The notes: generated by a model not told the origin, from the sequence alone. DNA of 64,000 bases from Geobacteraceae bacterium (GCA_025355965.1 JANXYR010000036.1:1-64000), one strand, 5' to 3'. Counted from the first letter of the stretch, positions 15,880-24,319 are shown. A program made the numbers and translations.

Positions 15880-17243
15880 CTGTTTTTCACCTTATTGTTG
15901 CGATCATATTTGAACTCTTGATGACAACCCGGTAGACAGGAACCTCCGGTCTGGTTTTTTACCAATCCAACCGGTAGCTGCCATGCGCCAAAGGGGACAG
16001 TATCTCTGACGTGTTTCGGGTTGTTAGTGGCGTGGGCGTCGTGGCAGGCACGGCAGGTTCTACCCTTTGGAGTCTTGTTTACGTGTACGAAGTGCAGGTT
16101 TTGGTCGCCATTTCGGAAGCCTGTCAAAGTAGTGGTTTTGGCGTCTTTTACCAAGGTGTCATTGTGGCAGTTAAAGCAGAGCTCATAGTTTTTAGGGTCG
16201 TATTTGGCATAGAAAACCGGGCTCAAGTTCCCTCTCAAAATCCTGAAATCTTTTGATCCGTGGGTATTGTGACAGCCTGAACAGTCCTTGTCCTTTATCG
16301 GCCCATGAGTGATTTTGTTTTTGGCGAGGAATCCTTTCATATCGGAAACCTTTTTGTCGCCACTGCCATATTCACGGTCGTGGCAACTCAAGCAGAGATC
16401 CATAGGTGCCATTGCCAACTGCTTTGGAAAAGCCGAGGTATGGGGACCATGACAAGCCAAACAGCCATTAGGCAGCTCAAGCCCGCCATGTTTAACGGTG
16501 ACAGCTGAAATTTCCTTCTGCTTATCTTTGTGGCAGGCAAAACAGACCCCCTTGGTGCTCTCTCCAATCAGGGTAAACTTGTAATCACTGCTGTGCGGGT
16601 TGTGGCACTGGATGCAACCGGTTTTCATCGGCGAATGGATATGCTTTTTGGAGGCAAATTCAGTCTTTTTGTCTGTATGGCAACTATAACAGACATCGTT
16701 TCCCTTCGCGGCCAATAGATTGGGGAAGTTGCCGGAATGGTGGCTGTGACAGGCGCTACACTCACCGTCATTTACCGGGCCATGTTTAACCTTGCCGCTA
16801 ATGATGGTCTTTTTATGACACTTTAAGCAGAGGCCCTGACCTCCCCCAAGCAACTGGAATTTGTATCCGGACTCGTGCGGGCTGTGGCAACCGGTACATT
16901 TACCCTCTTTAACCGGTTTGTGCACTACCGGACCCAAGTGCAGTTTGTCATGGCAGGAATAACAGACTTCTCCTACATTGGTAATAGGCTTGAATTCGTG
17001 CAGATTTTTATTACTCTGTTTATGACAGAATGTGCAATTTCTGGTGGCTACCGGGCCATGAACAAATTTATCCTTACCCATATTAGAGTGGCAATCAGAA
17101 GTTACACAGCTCTTGCCCTCTTTCAAAGAAAAACTTGATTTGGCTTCGGACGGCGCTACACACAACGCAACAAGCAACAAAACAACTCCTATGGCACAGC
17201 TTGTTAAGGCTAACAGCTGTCGGTACTGCAATGCTCTGAACAT
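15876..17243 (-). CDS. periplasmic multiheme c-type cytochrome with 13 CXXCH sites
   Basis: The 455-residue protein has an N-terminal signal/anchor (about 12-34) followed by repeated modules of one CXXCH, a spacer, then HGP or HxP and a second CXXCH (for example CTGCHSPHESGY, CSACHSHHSGNF), the layout called doubled CXXCH / NrfB-like. I count 13 standard CXXCH sites plus CVTSDCH (CX4CH) near the start and CLPGCH (CX3CH) at the end, so 13 to 15 haems. It likely carries electrons through the periplasm or at the outer membrane. It leads a three-gene operon with TPR proteins. No GEMM riboswitch is visible upstream. Confidence 0.93.
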   Translation of the reverse strand: MFRALQYRQLLALTSCAIGVVLLLVALCVAPSEAKSSFSLKEGKSCVTSDCHSNMGKDKFVHGPVATRNCTFCHKQSNKNLHEFKPITNVGEVCYSCHDKLHLGPVVHKPVKEGKCTGCHSPHESGYKFQLLGGGQGLCLKCHKKTIISGKVKHGPVNDGECSACHSHHSGNFPNLLAAKGNDVCYSCHTDKKTEFASKKHIHSPMKTGCIQCHNPHSSDYKFTLIGESTKGVCFACHKDKQKEISAVTVKHGGLELPNGCLACHGPHTSAFPKQLAMAPMDLCLSCHDREYGSGDKKVSDMKGFLAKNKITHGPIKDKDCSGCHNTHGSKDFRILRGNLSPVFYAKYDPKNYELCFNCHNDTLVKDAKTTTLTGFRNGDQNLHFVHVNKTPKGRTCRACHDAHATNNPKHVRDTVPFGAWQLPVGLVKNQTGGSCLPGCHQEFKYDRNNKVKNR

Positions 17244-17405
17244 AATGAATCTCCCCCCTGTTTGATTTACTGCATTTCATATTATTTTTGCATATATATC
17301 AATAACGTCCGGCCAATGCCAGAAAATTCTTGTCAACATATTCCCGAAAGTCAGAGTGCTTGGGAAGTCAGGTGTGCACAAAATAAAAAATATTCGTCAC
17401 TTTAT

Positions 17406-18287
17406 CTACCAAAACAACTCGCGTTCAGATTTAAACTCTCTGGTTTCACCGTTCAGAGGGTCCTTGAAACGCAGAGATTTTGCTACAAGTTGCAGCGGAG
17501 TATCAAAGTTGTCTTCACTTTCGTCTTGCAGTTCCGGATAATAGCGGTCATTCAATATTCCAAACCCGAGACCACTCATATGAATCCGGAGCTGGTGGGT
17601 TTTGCCGGTTATTGGATGCAGGATAAAACGTGCCAGATCTCCTTTGACCTCCACCAGATTGATGGCTGACCTGGCATTGGTACTACCTTGCGTCACCTTC
17701 ATACGAAAACAAGGTTCCCCCCGTTCTATTCTGTTCTCGACTTCCCATGAAGCTGTCTTCTGAAGTGGCGTACACGCTGAGATAGCCTGATAGGTTTTTT
17801 CAACCTGACCATTCATGAAGAGTGTGCTGTAGGCGCCCCTGCTGCTTTTATTAGCAGAAAATAGAACAATTCCAGCTGTTTCACGATCGATACGGTGAAG
17901 TGGCGCCAGATCTTCGATGCCGGTGCTGGCTCGCAAACGATTCAGCAGGCATTCTTCGACATAGCGTCCACCAGGGGTTACGGGAAGGAAATGCGGTTTA
18001 CATGCGACCAGAATTTCGTCATCGAGGTGCAGAATTTTTTCAGCAAAAGGTATGACTGGCTCACTGCTGACTTCCCGGAAATAAAAGATACGGTTCAATG
18101 GGGTGTATTTAGTATCCAGCGTTATAGGCCCTGTTTTTTCGTCAAGGACCTTTCCTTCTAAAATTCGCTTTTCCCAGATCTCCTCCGGAATCGCGGGGAA
18201 TCTCCTGCTCAGAAAAGAGAGGATGCAAGGGTACGGTTTTTCGGTTTCAGGCATGGTGACGATAGAAGGGTGTTTCGATATTCCCAT
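17406..18287 (-). CDS. RluA-family pseudouridine synthase
   Basis: This 293-residue protein carries the RluA-family catalytic block HRIDRETAGIVLFS, with the conserved aspartate, and the C-terminal GKTHQLRIHM motif. No S4 domain is present at the N terminus, so it is like the short RluA/RluC-type enzymes that isomerise uridine in rRNA or tRNA. The target site cannot be read from sequence. A second ATG 12 codons in is a possible start. It stands alone between the cytochrome operon and the response-regulator operon. Confidence 0.88.
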   Translation of the reverse strand: MGISKHPSIVTMPETEKPYPCILSFLSRRFPAIPEEIWEKRILEGKVLDEKTGPITLDTKYTPLNRIFYFREVSSEPVIPFAEKILHLDDEILVACKPHFLPVTPGGRYVEECLLNRLRASTGIEDLAPLHRIDRETAGIVLFSANKSSRGAYSTLFMNGQVEKTYQAISACTPLQKTASWEVENRIERGEPCFRMKVTQGSTNARSAINLVEVKGDLARFILHPITGKTHQLRIHMSGLGFGILNDRYYPELQDESEDNFDTPLQLVAKSLRFKDPLNGETREFKSERELFW

Positions 18288-18314
18288 ATTAATTTTCCCG
18301 AAAAATGAATTAAT

Positions 18315-19670
18315 CTACTCTCCCTCTTTGCTGACCAGTCCAAGGTCCTTTAGCCGGTACTGCAGGGTACGCAGCGAGATGCCTAGGGCCTGAGCTGTCT
18401 TGCGGCGGTTGCCGCGATATTCTTGCAGCGCTGTGCGGATGGCATCTTCTTCACGGCTTTTAAGGATTCCTTCGCCGATCACGCTTGTCAGATGATTTTT
18501 TAGAAGTTCCGGCGGCAGTTCGGATGGAGTAATCTCCCTTTGAGCCAGAATGATCCCCCGCTCGATGACATTTTGCAACTCGCGCACATTTCCGGGCCAA
18601 TGGTACTGTTCCAAGAGTTTTAAAGCCTCCGGAGTTATACCTACCGCTCGTCGGTGACCCGAAACAGCGGAAAAACGAGCACAGAAATGCCGCACCATTG
18701 ACACGATGGCATCCCGTCGTTCACGGAGTGGTGGCAGTGTGATCGGAAAGACATTGAGGCGATAATAAAGATCTTCGCGGAAGCGCTTTTCAGCGACCTC
18801 AATGGACAGATCTCGGTTGGTGGCGGCGATCACACGTACATTGGCTTTGATCTGCATCGTCCCACCCAACCGTTCAAAAACCCTTTCCTGCAGCACGCGC
18901 AACAGCTTTGCTTGTAGTAGAGCGGGCATCTCGCCAATTTCATCCAGAAAAATAGTGCCGCCCTGTGCCAGCTCAAATTTTCCGCGTCTTGCTTGAGCGG
19001 CTCCGGTAAATGCTCCTCGTTCATGTCCGAACAGTTCGCTTTCAAGGAGGTTCTCCGGAATCGCGGCACAGTTGAGAGGTATAAATGGTGCGTTACTGCG
19101 CGGACTGGCAAGGTGAACCATCCGGGCGATCAGCTCCTTGCCGGTACCGCTCTCACCATACAACAGAACAGTAGAAGGGGTGCGACCCACGTCCTGCACC
19201 AGCTTTCTGACACCCTCCATGGTTCTGCCGGCAAAGATCAGATCTTCAGGAGGGAGTCCCGCCTGCTCAATATCCTTCAAAGATATCGTCAGACGCTGCA
19301 GCTCAACATGCTCAAGGGCTTTTCGCACAGTTGCCAGTAAACTTGCAGGATCCTTAAGCGGCTTGGAGAGAAAATCGAAAGCTCCATTTTTTACCGCTGC
19401 GACTGCCTCTTCCACCTTTCCAAAGGCGGTGATAAAGATAAAGAGTGGAGGGTTCGGCTCGCCCTGTGTTAGGTGGAACAGATCAAGTCCGCTTCTGACC
19501 GGCATTTTCAGGTCAGAGAGGACCAGATCAAAATGTTCACGCTGGATGCGCCTGAGACCCTCGCCGCCATCAGCTGCAGTTGCCACAGTGTACTCTGCAC
19601 TGTCCAGTATTGCGATTAACAGCTCCCTAAAAACGGTGTCATCTTCTACTATCAGAATGGTTGCCGACAT
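18315..19670 (-). CDS. NtrC-type sigma-54-dependent response regulator
   Basis: A 451-residue regulator: receiver domain (phospho-acceptor aspartate at residue 53 in LVLSDLKMP), AAA+ domain with Walker A GESGTGKE at 172-179 and the sigma-54 contact loop GAFTGA at 219-224, then a Fis-type helix-turn-helix at the C terminus (TAQALGISLRTLQYRLK). Once phosphorylated such proteins remodel sigma-54 RNA polymerase. It sits five bases after its likely kinase and at the end of a five-gene operon whose promoter region has a sigma-54-like element, so autoregulation is plausible. Confidence 0.95.
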   Translation of the reverse strand: MSATILIVEDDTVFRELLIAILDSAEYTVATAADGGEGLRRIQREHFDLVLSDLKMPVRSGLDLFHLTQGEPNPPLFIFITAFGKVEEAVAAVKNGAFDFLSKPLKDPASLLATVRKALEHVELQRLTISLKDIEQAGLPPEDLIFAGRTMEGVRKLVQDVGRTPSTVLLYGESGTGKELIARMVHLASPRSNAPFIPLNCAAIPENLLESELFGHERGAFTGAAQARRGKFELAQGGTIFLDEIGEMPALLQAKLLRVLQERVFERLGGTMQIKANVRVIAATNRDLSIEVAEKRFREDLYYRLNVFPITLPPLRERRDAIVSMVRHFCARFSAVSGHRRAVGITPEALKLLEQYHWPGNVRELQNVIERGIILAQREITPSELPPELLKNHLTSVIGEGILKSREEDAIRTALQEYRGNRRKTAQALGISLRTLQYRLKDLGLVSKEGE

Positions 19671-19674
19671 TTTA

Positions 19675-20898
19675 TTATCTCTCCATTGGCAAAGTCACTG
19701 TGAACGTTGTGCCGACTCCAACCACACTCTCAACAGTCAGATTCCCGCCATGCTCCTGAGCTACTTTGCGGCAGAGGGCAAGCCCAAGTCCGGTGCCACG
19801 AGCTTTGCTGGTCCAGAATGGTTCAAAGATGCGGTGAATATTTTCTGGTGGGATTCCTATGCCGGAGTCGCTTATCCTGATCATAGCCAGCGATGTTCTG
19901 TTTTCCAGTTCGACACGCAGCTCACCGCCGTTTGGCATTGCCTGAAGTCCGTTTTTAAGCAGATTGAGCAGTAGCTGGAATATTCGGTCGGAAACAACAA
20001 GTACATTTATTACCGCTTGTGGGGCGTGGATGACCTTCACTCGTGATAAATCTGCCTCCAGCCGGATCATTGTTACGCACTCACGCACCAGTGCCGACAG
20101 ATCGGTGTGTTGTCGCTCTCTCCGGTCTTCTCGAGCAAAGGCGAGCAGGTCGTTCACGAGCGTCTCCATCCGGAGTGACTGGTGGACAATCTTGCCGGCA
20201 TAGGTGCGCGCCTGTTCAATGTTGGTAGCTGTTTCAATCAGCTGTGCAAACCCCTTGATTCCGGCCAGTGGGTTACGGATTTCGTGTGCCATGACTGCAC
20301 CCATCTCACCTAGCCGCGCCAGCTCTTCACGCCGCTGCATTTCCAGCTGACGCCGTTCGTCACGGCGCAGCAGGTACATGAGTCTCAGGGTCACTAACCA
20401 GAGTAAAAGTGTAAGAAGAGTCACCATCATTACACCGGTTCGTGCCCGCCGAATAACCTGGTCGGCGCGGTAGGTATGCAGCGCCAGCGTAAGCAGATAA
20501 TCGTTTCCCCCAGTATGAATACGCGTCTGGAGGAGGTAGATGTCTTCGCCGGTGCCAAGCTTTTTTCGACTTTCGTATATACCGTCTTTGCTATTGGTTG
20601 GTGGTGTGGATTCGGCTGAAACTGTTCCGGTTAGTGCACTGTTGGTGTGGAAGCGGACAGCCCTTTGGCGGTCAACAAGTGAAAAATAGGCAATATCAGG
20701 TGTGCTATAGCGTGAAAGTGAGTTAAAACTAGGATCTGCAGCGGCAAGTTGTTCGATGGCCGCTGCCATTGAAAGTCCGGCACCGCGTAAATTTTCTACC
20801 GCTACCTGTGGCGCAGCCCGAAAGGCATTCCATGAGAACCATCCCACCATAAGGGTGAAGCAAATCGGGATGATTATAAAGCGCTCGACTCTCCGCAT
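19675..20898 (-). CDS. membrane sensor histidine kinase
   Basis: The 407-residue kinase has transmembrane helices near 7-27 and 155-175 flanking a periplasmic sensing loop of about 125 residues, then a HisKA domain with the phospho-accepting histidine at 205 (VMAHEIRNPLAG), and a HATPase_c domain (DSGIGIPPENI, GTGLGLALCRKV). It is of NtrB/AtoS type and should phosphorylate the adjacent NtrC-like regulator. The start codon overlaps the stop of the outer-membrane protein gene by one base (TGATG). The sensed signal is unknown. Confidence 0.93.
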   Translation of the reverse strand: MRRVERFIIIPICFTLMVGWFSWNAFRAAPQVAVENLRGAGLSMAAAIEQLAAADPSFNSLSRYSTPDIAYFSLVDRQRAVRFHTNSALTGTVSAESTPPTNSKDGIYESRKKLGTGEDIYLLQTRIHTGGNDYLLTLALHTYRADQVIRRARTGVMMVTLLTLLLWLVTLRLMYLLRRDERRQLEMQRREELARLGEMGAVMAHEIRNPLAGIKGFAQLIETATNIEQARTYAGKIVHQSLRMETLVNDLLAFAREDRRERQHTDLSALVRECVTMIRLEADLSRVKVIHAPQAVINVLVVSDRIFQLLLNLLKNGLQAMPNGGELRVELENRTSLAMIRISDSGIGIPPENIHRIFEPFWTSKARGTGLGLALCRKVAQEHGGNLTVESVVGVGTTFTVTLPMER

Positions 20899-21767
20899 CA
20901 GAATGAATAAATGACCGCAAACCCACCACCGTAGTCAGCACTGCTTTTGCTGATACCCCGGGTAGCAAAAAGATCGAGGGATGTTGACGTGTAAAAAGTC
21001 CACAGCAAGCGTCCTCGGACTTCCATAAGGTCGTCAGAATACACTGATGGTGTTGTTGATCCTTTGATAACGAGCATCGGCTGAATATCGTTTGTTAGCT
21101 GATAACCGACTGTGCCGGTATAGCTGAGGTAGTTCTTCAAACCGAGCCCGGATACCTTTCCTTGATAGGTATAAAGGGCTTCTCCTGCCAGGTGGATGTT
21201 GCCGAACCATTTGGAGAGATCAAGCCCGCCGCCGAAATCAAACTCCACGGTGCCAAGCCCTTCAGATAATGATGCGGTAGGCGTTTTAACAAACAGAGAC
21301 GCTCTCAATTGTGGCATGTCGTTCTTCTCTAAGAGGGGAATGTATCCGGCCCGCAAGACGATGTCGCCTAGTCCGGAGGTTGTAGAGCTGCTTCCGGATG
21401 ATTTTATTGGGATTATTGTTGATGTTGATGAGGTGCTTGTGGTCGAGAGAATTCCCCCTGCACTGCCGTAACGGGTAACGGTCTTGGGGGTGGCTGCAGT
21501 AGCGATGTTATGATATTGGTAGGTCTGGTATATAAACGGCAATTCAATGCTCATATCCAACCGCTCATGTGGAAACCAGCTGACTACCAGTGGCATGTAG
21601 AAAATACGGGTTGTAGTATCCGTATTGTATGTCCCCGAACTGTATTCAGCACCGATGCTGATTGATGCGACAGGTCGATTGTCTGAAATATCGGCACTCC
21701 TTGCTGCAATAACTGAATAAAACAATAATATAGAGGTGCTTACAAAAATAATGGGGCTTCGCTTCAT
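20898..21767 (-). CDS. outer-membrane beta-barrel protein, transporter-like
   Basis: A 289-residue protein beginning at ATG 21767, where ATGA overlaps the preceding gene; a longer frame adds 37 residues without support. After a signal peptide (about 5-23) the sequence alternates polar and hydrophobic residues as in beta-barrels (ASISIGAEYSSGTYN, DIVLRAGYIPLL, FDFGGGLDLSKWF) and ends in YSF with a terminal phenylalanine, typical for outer-membrane proteins. It resembles MetA-like phenol-pathway or DUF3187-type barrels. Being in the same operon as a kinase, it may move the compound that is sensed. Confidence 0.75.
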   Translation of the reverse strand: MKRSPIIFVSTSILLFYSVIAARSADISDNRPVASISIGAEYSSGTYNTDTTTRIFYMPLVVSWFPHERLDMSIELPFIYQTYQYHNIATAATPKTVTRYGSAGGILSTTSTSSTSTIIPIKSSGSSSTTSGLGDIVLRAGYIPLLEKNDMPQLRASLFVKTPTASLSEGLGTVEFDFGGGLDLSKWFGNIHLAGEALYTYQGKVSGLGLKNYLSYTGTVGYQLTNDIQPMLVIKGSTTPSVYSDDLMEVRGRLLWTFYTSTSLDLFATRGISKSSADYGGGFAVIYSF

Positions 21768-22300
21768 CGTCTGCCACCCCCTCTCATGCTGCCACCTCGA
21801 TAACCGGAACCAGTGCCGAATCCCCCTCCAGAGCTCTGGCCAACCCCGCTGCCGTAACCTGAACCGCTTCGTAACCACAATGGTGAGCCTGTTTCGGTGC
21901 GAAGTGTGATAGTCGTACTGTTTGCAATATTGTCAAGCTTCTGGGCAAAGAGATATTCTGAGCCATCTTTTCCCTGGGCGCGGGAGCCGCTAATGCTGAC
22001 CTCCTGATCCCGGCTTATCATCAAGCCCTCTCGTTCCCAGTAGGTCCAAGGCCCAAGAAGCACAATTACTGTGCCTTGCTGTGTAGTGATAGTCATCTGT
22101 GTATGCTCACCCTGTTCGATTTTTGCTGGTGGGGTGATGACGGTCCCGCGTATGGTGGTAACGGTATTAACATCATAACCGGCGGCAACATCAAGTCCGC
22201 TGCGGTTTTGACGTGCCTCGCTACCCCAGAAAGCACGCGCCTCACCCTGGACAACGGCGATCATGACAAAGATTACGATGATAAAAAGGGCCCGTTTCAT
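21764..22300 (-). CDS. exported OB-fold-like protein with Gly-rich tail
   Basis: The 178-residue protein has a signal peptide (to about residue 23, ARA-F), a central beta-rich domain of about 90 residues (IRGTVITPPAKI, GTVIVLLGPWTYWE, DQEVSISGSRA) resembling a bacterial OB-fold, and a tail made mostly of Gly, Ser and Arg. An AAAGGA site precedes the ATG. It follows a small threonine-rich secreted protein after a hairpin and overlaps the barrel gene by 4 bp. Function unknown; periplasmic OB-fold proteins usually bind proteins, glycans or metals. Confidence 0.7.
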   Translation of the reverse strand: MKRALFIIVIFVMIAVVQGEARAFWGSEARQNRSGLDVAAGYDVNTVTTIRGTVITPPAKIEQGEHTQMTITTQQGTVIVLLGPWTYWEREGLMISRDQEVSISGSRAQGKDGSEYLFAQKLDNIANSTTITLRTETGSPLWLRSGSGYGSGVGQSSGGGFGTGSGYRGGSMRGGGRR

Positions 22301-22314
22301 ATCGGCAATCCTTT

Positions 22315-22351
22315 GAAAAAGTCCCGGTCAAGCTTTTGAAACTTGACCGGG
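22315..22351 (-). terminator. intergenic terminator/attenuator after the Thr-rich protein gene
   Basis: A perfect 10-bp stem (cccggtcaag / cttgaccggg) with a nine-base loop is followed on the minus strand by A-C and a run of T. It separates the first gene of the operon from the other four and so may let the small secreted protein be made in excess. Confidence 0.8.
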
Positions 22352-22373
22352 ATTGTTGTTGATTATGACAATG

Positions 22374-22661
22374 TTAAGGTGTTGTTGTAACAGTTGTCGT
22401 TGCAGTCGTGGTGTTGGCTGGGGTGATGCAAGTGCTGTTTTGAAGTCCGGTGCCTTTTCCGTTACGTGTAGTTGAACCGTTGGCTGTTGTGCCCGTTGTT
22501 AGGAATGTGCCGTCGCGACGCTGCGAACCAGTCGGACGCGTTGCAGATGTTGCGCCTGCTTCACCGCTGCCGTAGCCGCGCCCTGCCGCAGATACATCAC
22601 TCACTGCCAATGCTGCCAAAAGTCCTACAACTGATGCTGTGGCGATAATTCGCGTTTTCAT
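22374..22661 (-). CDS. small secreted Thr/Gly-rich protein
   Basis: The 95 residues are a signal peptide (to about residue 25, VSA-A) and a low-complexity mature part: first Gly- and Arg-rich (GRGYGSGEAG), then Thr-rich, ending in repeated TTT. One cysteine is present in the mature part. Its Gly-Arg segment recalls the Gly-Arg tail of the next protein in the operon. AGGAG precedes the ATG. It is first in the operon and followed by a terminator hairpin. No known family recognised. Confidence 0.7.
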   Translation of the reverse strand: MKTRIIATASVVGLLAALAVSDVSAAGRGYGSGEAGATSATRPTGSQRRDGTFLTTGTTANGSTTRNGKGTGLQNSTCITPANTTTATTTVTTTP

Positions 22662-22792
22662 GATTCTGCTCCTTTATTTGGTGAGATAGTCAATCTGACC
22701 TATATGAAAGCAGGGAGTGTACCAAGTTTGTAACGTGCTGTATTTTATGAAATATATTATGTGCTGTTATGATAATATGTTCCGGATTAAGT

Positions 22793-22807
22793 GCAAAATA
22801 TGCACCT
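22793..22807 (-). promoter_or_regulatory. possible sigma-54 promoter
   Basis: On the minus strand AGGTGCATATTTTGC has the GG-N10-GC spacing and the TTGC half of the sigma-54 consensus TGGCAC-N5-TTGC, though the -24 half matches only partly. It lies about 130 bases upstream of an operon that ends with a sigma-54 activator. An inverted repeat, TGCA-N6-TGCA, just upstream (22820-22834) could be an activator site. The rest of 22662-22979 shows no gene. Confidence 0.45.
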
Positions 22808-22979
22808 GCTTAGTGATAGTTGCATTCTTTTGCAGAGGTTAGATCATAGTTTTTTACAGTCGGGAGACCATACCAGCCAGAGTGAGTCGCAGTCAATTTG
22901 ATTTCTATATGATTATTTTGTTCTATATATAATACAAAATATTGTTGTAACAGCTTTATGTTTCATATAACATACATTT

Positions 22980-23222
22980 ATGCTATTAATACTATACGAT
23001 ATTGGTGAATGCATCAGGAAAGAGCGCAAGCACCGGAAAATATCTCAGGAAAAAATGTCAAAGGATCTGGGGATGAGTCGCTCTACAATCAGTCAGATCG
23101 AGGCTGGAATCGTGCAGGAGGTTGGCATCCGCAAACTTATCAGAATCCTGGACTATCTTGGGCTGGAAGTCCGAGTGCGACCAGCAGGCGCGCCGCTAAA
23201 AGAATTGAGAGAGGGTTTATGA
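22980..23222 (+). CDS. XRE/HipB-like helix-turn-helix protein
   Basis: An 80-residue protein that is nearly all DNA-binding domain: IRKERKHRKISQEKMSKDLGMSRSTISQIEAG is a standard Cro/CI-type helix-turn-helix. Size and C terminus match HipB-type antitoxins. Its stop codon overlaps an ATG (ATGA at 23219-23222) as in hipBA pairs, but that second frame closes after 17 codons, so the toxin appears lost. No good ribosome binding site is seen. It may still act as a local repressor. Confidence 0.75.
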   Translation: MLLILYDIGECIRKERKHRKISQEKMSKDLGMSRSTISQIEAGIVQEVGIRKLIRILDYLGLEVRVRPAGAPLKELREGL

Positions 23223-23239
23223 TAGAGTCGTCTTCTCAA

Positions 23240-23276
23240 CTAGTTAGAGTTTACCCGGCGGCTAAACTCTAACTAG
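23240..23276. repeat. 14-bp perfect inverted repeat
   Basis: ctagttagagttta and its exact reverse complement flank a nine-base G+C-rich loop. The repeat sits between the convergent ends of the HipB-like gene and ccdA, touching the ccdA stop codon. With no T-run on either side it is an imperfect bidirectional terminator, or a scar of the event that removed the toxin gene. Confidence 0.8.
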
Positions 23277-23918
23277 TCAGAACGCCATATTTCCAGCGAC
23301 GATAGAATAAAGACCAAAGGCGACCAGTGTGCCTCCGCTTACATAGCGCAGGATGGTTTCATGTTTAAGCAGTCCCTTGATTTTGTTCTGCAGAAGTTGT
23401 GATGAATAGCCAACGATCAGCATCGGTATTGCCAGGCCGAGGGAATAAAAACTGAGCAATATGATTCCGGTCGCCAGTTGACCGCTGGTGGCAACCATGG
23501 TCAGGGTAGTTGAAAGAAACGGGCCGACACATGGAACCCAGATCAGACCAAGTGCCATGCCGAGGACCAGCCCGCCTATGCGCCCTTCACCTTTGACCCG
23601 GATGTTGGAAAACCGGTGGAAACGCTTGAAGATGCTGATGTCAAAGAGCACCATCAACCCCATGATGATAATCACCAAAGCACCGGCAATCTCGATATAA
23701 CGGGTTTTACCGATTAGAAGAGTCCCGAAGAGTGACGATATTGCTCCCATCGCCATGAATGATAGAGAAAGACCAATCACCACAATCAGCGGACGAAGAC
23801 GATCCTTTACTTCCGCCCCTGCCATGATGATCGGAATTACCGGCAAAACGCAGGGTGAGAGAACGCTGGCAACTCCAGCTCCAATTGCCATCAGGATGTT
23901 GATAATACTGAATTCCAT
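23277..23918 (-). CDS. CcdA/DsbD-type membrane electron transporter
   Basis: The 213-residue protein has six predicted membrane helices and the paired motifs of CcdA: SPCVLPVIPIIMAG near the N terminus and WVPCVGPFLSTTL in the middle, each with the redox cysteine used to carry electrons from cytoplasmic thioredoxin to the periplasm. Such proteins serve cytochrome c maturation or disulfide reduction. The gene begins one base inside the stop of a periplasmic thioredoxin-like protein, its likely partner. Confidence 0.92.
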   Translation of the reverse strand: MEFSIINILMAIGAGVASVLSPCVLPVIPIIMAGAEVKDRLRPLIVVIGLSLSFMAMGAISSLFGTLLIGKTRYIEIAGALVIIIMGLMVLFDISIFKRFHRFSNIRVKGEGRIGGLVLGMALGLIWVPCVGPFLSTTLTMVATSGQLATGIILLSFYSLGLAIPMLIVGYSSQLLQNKIKGLLKHETILRYVSGGTLVAFGLYSIVAGNMAF

Positions 23919-24319
23919 TATTTCAGACCATCCAGAGCGGAAGAAAGAACTTCAATATTCTGAATTCCAGGCGGGAAAACCCTGCTGATTTTACCGGTTT
24001 TATCAACCAATACCAGTGTTGGCAAGCTTCTGATGCCGTAATCATAAAATCCTTTTTGATCCTCCTGATTCAGGGTGCTGACGCTGGCAATATTGAAGTT
24101 TTCCTTACGCTGTTCAACAAGTTTATTCAGTAACGCCTTTTGAGCCCTGCAGGGTCCACCGTTGGGATTCTCAAAAAAAACCAGTGTCGGTTTACCGTTG
24201 GAAGCTATGGTTTTCTTCAAGGTTGGGGTACTCAAGGGGGCTGTAGGGTTTGATGCCATTGCAAGAGTTGCTGTTGTAACTAAAGCTACTGTTATAAGTG
24301 CGGTGATAAGTCGTTTCAT
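23918..24319 (-). CDS. periplasmic thioredoxin-like protein with single active-site Cys
   Basis: The 133-residue protein starts at ATG 24319 after GAAGGAG. It has a signal peptide (to about residue 22), then a thioredoxin fold: TLVFFENPNGGPCRAQKALL, a cis-proline region LPTLVLVD, and a C-terminal helix. Where thioredoxins have CGPC this protein has GGPC, so only the second cysteine remains. It overlaps the CcdA gene by one base. It may work as a monothiol protein or bind partners without redox exchange. Confidence 0.85.
   Translation of the reverse strand: MKRLITALITVALVTTATLAMASNPTAPLSTPTLKKTIASNGKPTLVFFENPNGGPCRAQKALLNKLVEQRKENFNIASVSTLNQEDQKGFYDYGIRSLPTLVLVDKTGKISRVFPPGIQNIEVLSSALDGLK

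Noticed and set aside
17244-17405. Leader of the 13-site cytochrome gene checked for a second GEMM riboswitch
   Set aside because: None of the conserved aptamer blocks is present.
19138-19974. 278-codon plus-strand open frame
   Set aside because: It is antisense to the response regulator and histidine kinase, both with intact motifs; the product is Ser/Arg-rich with no recognisable domain.
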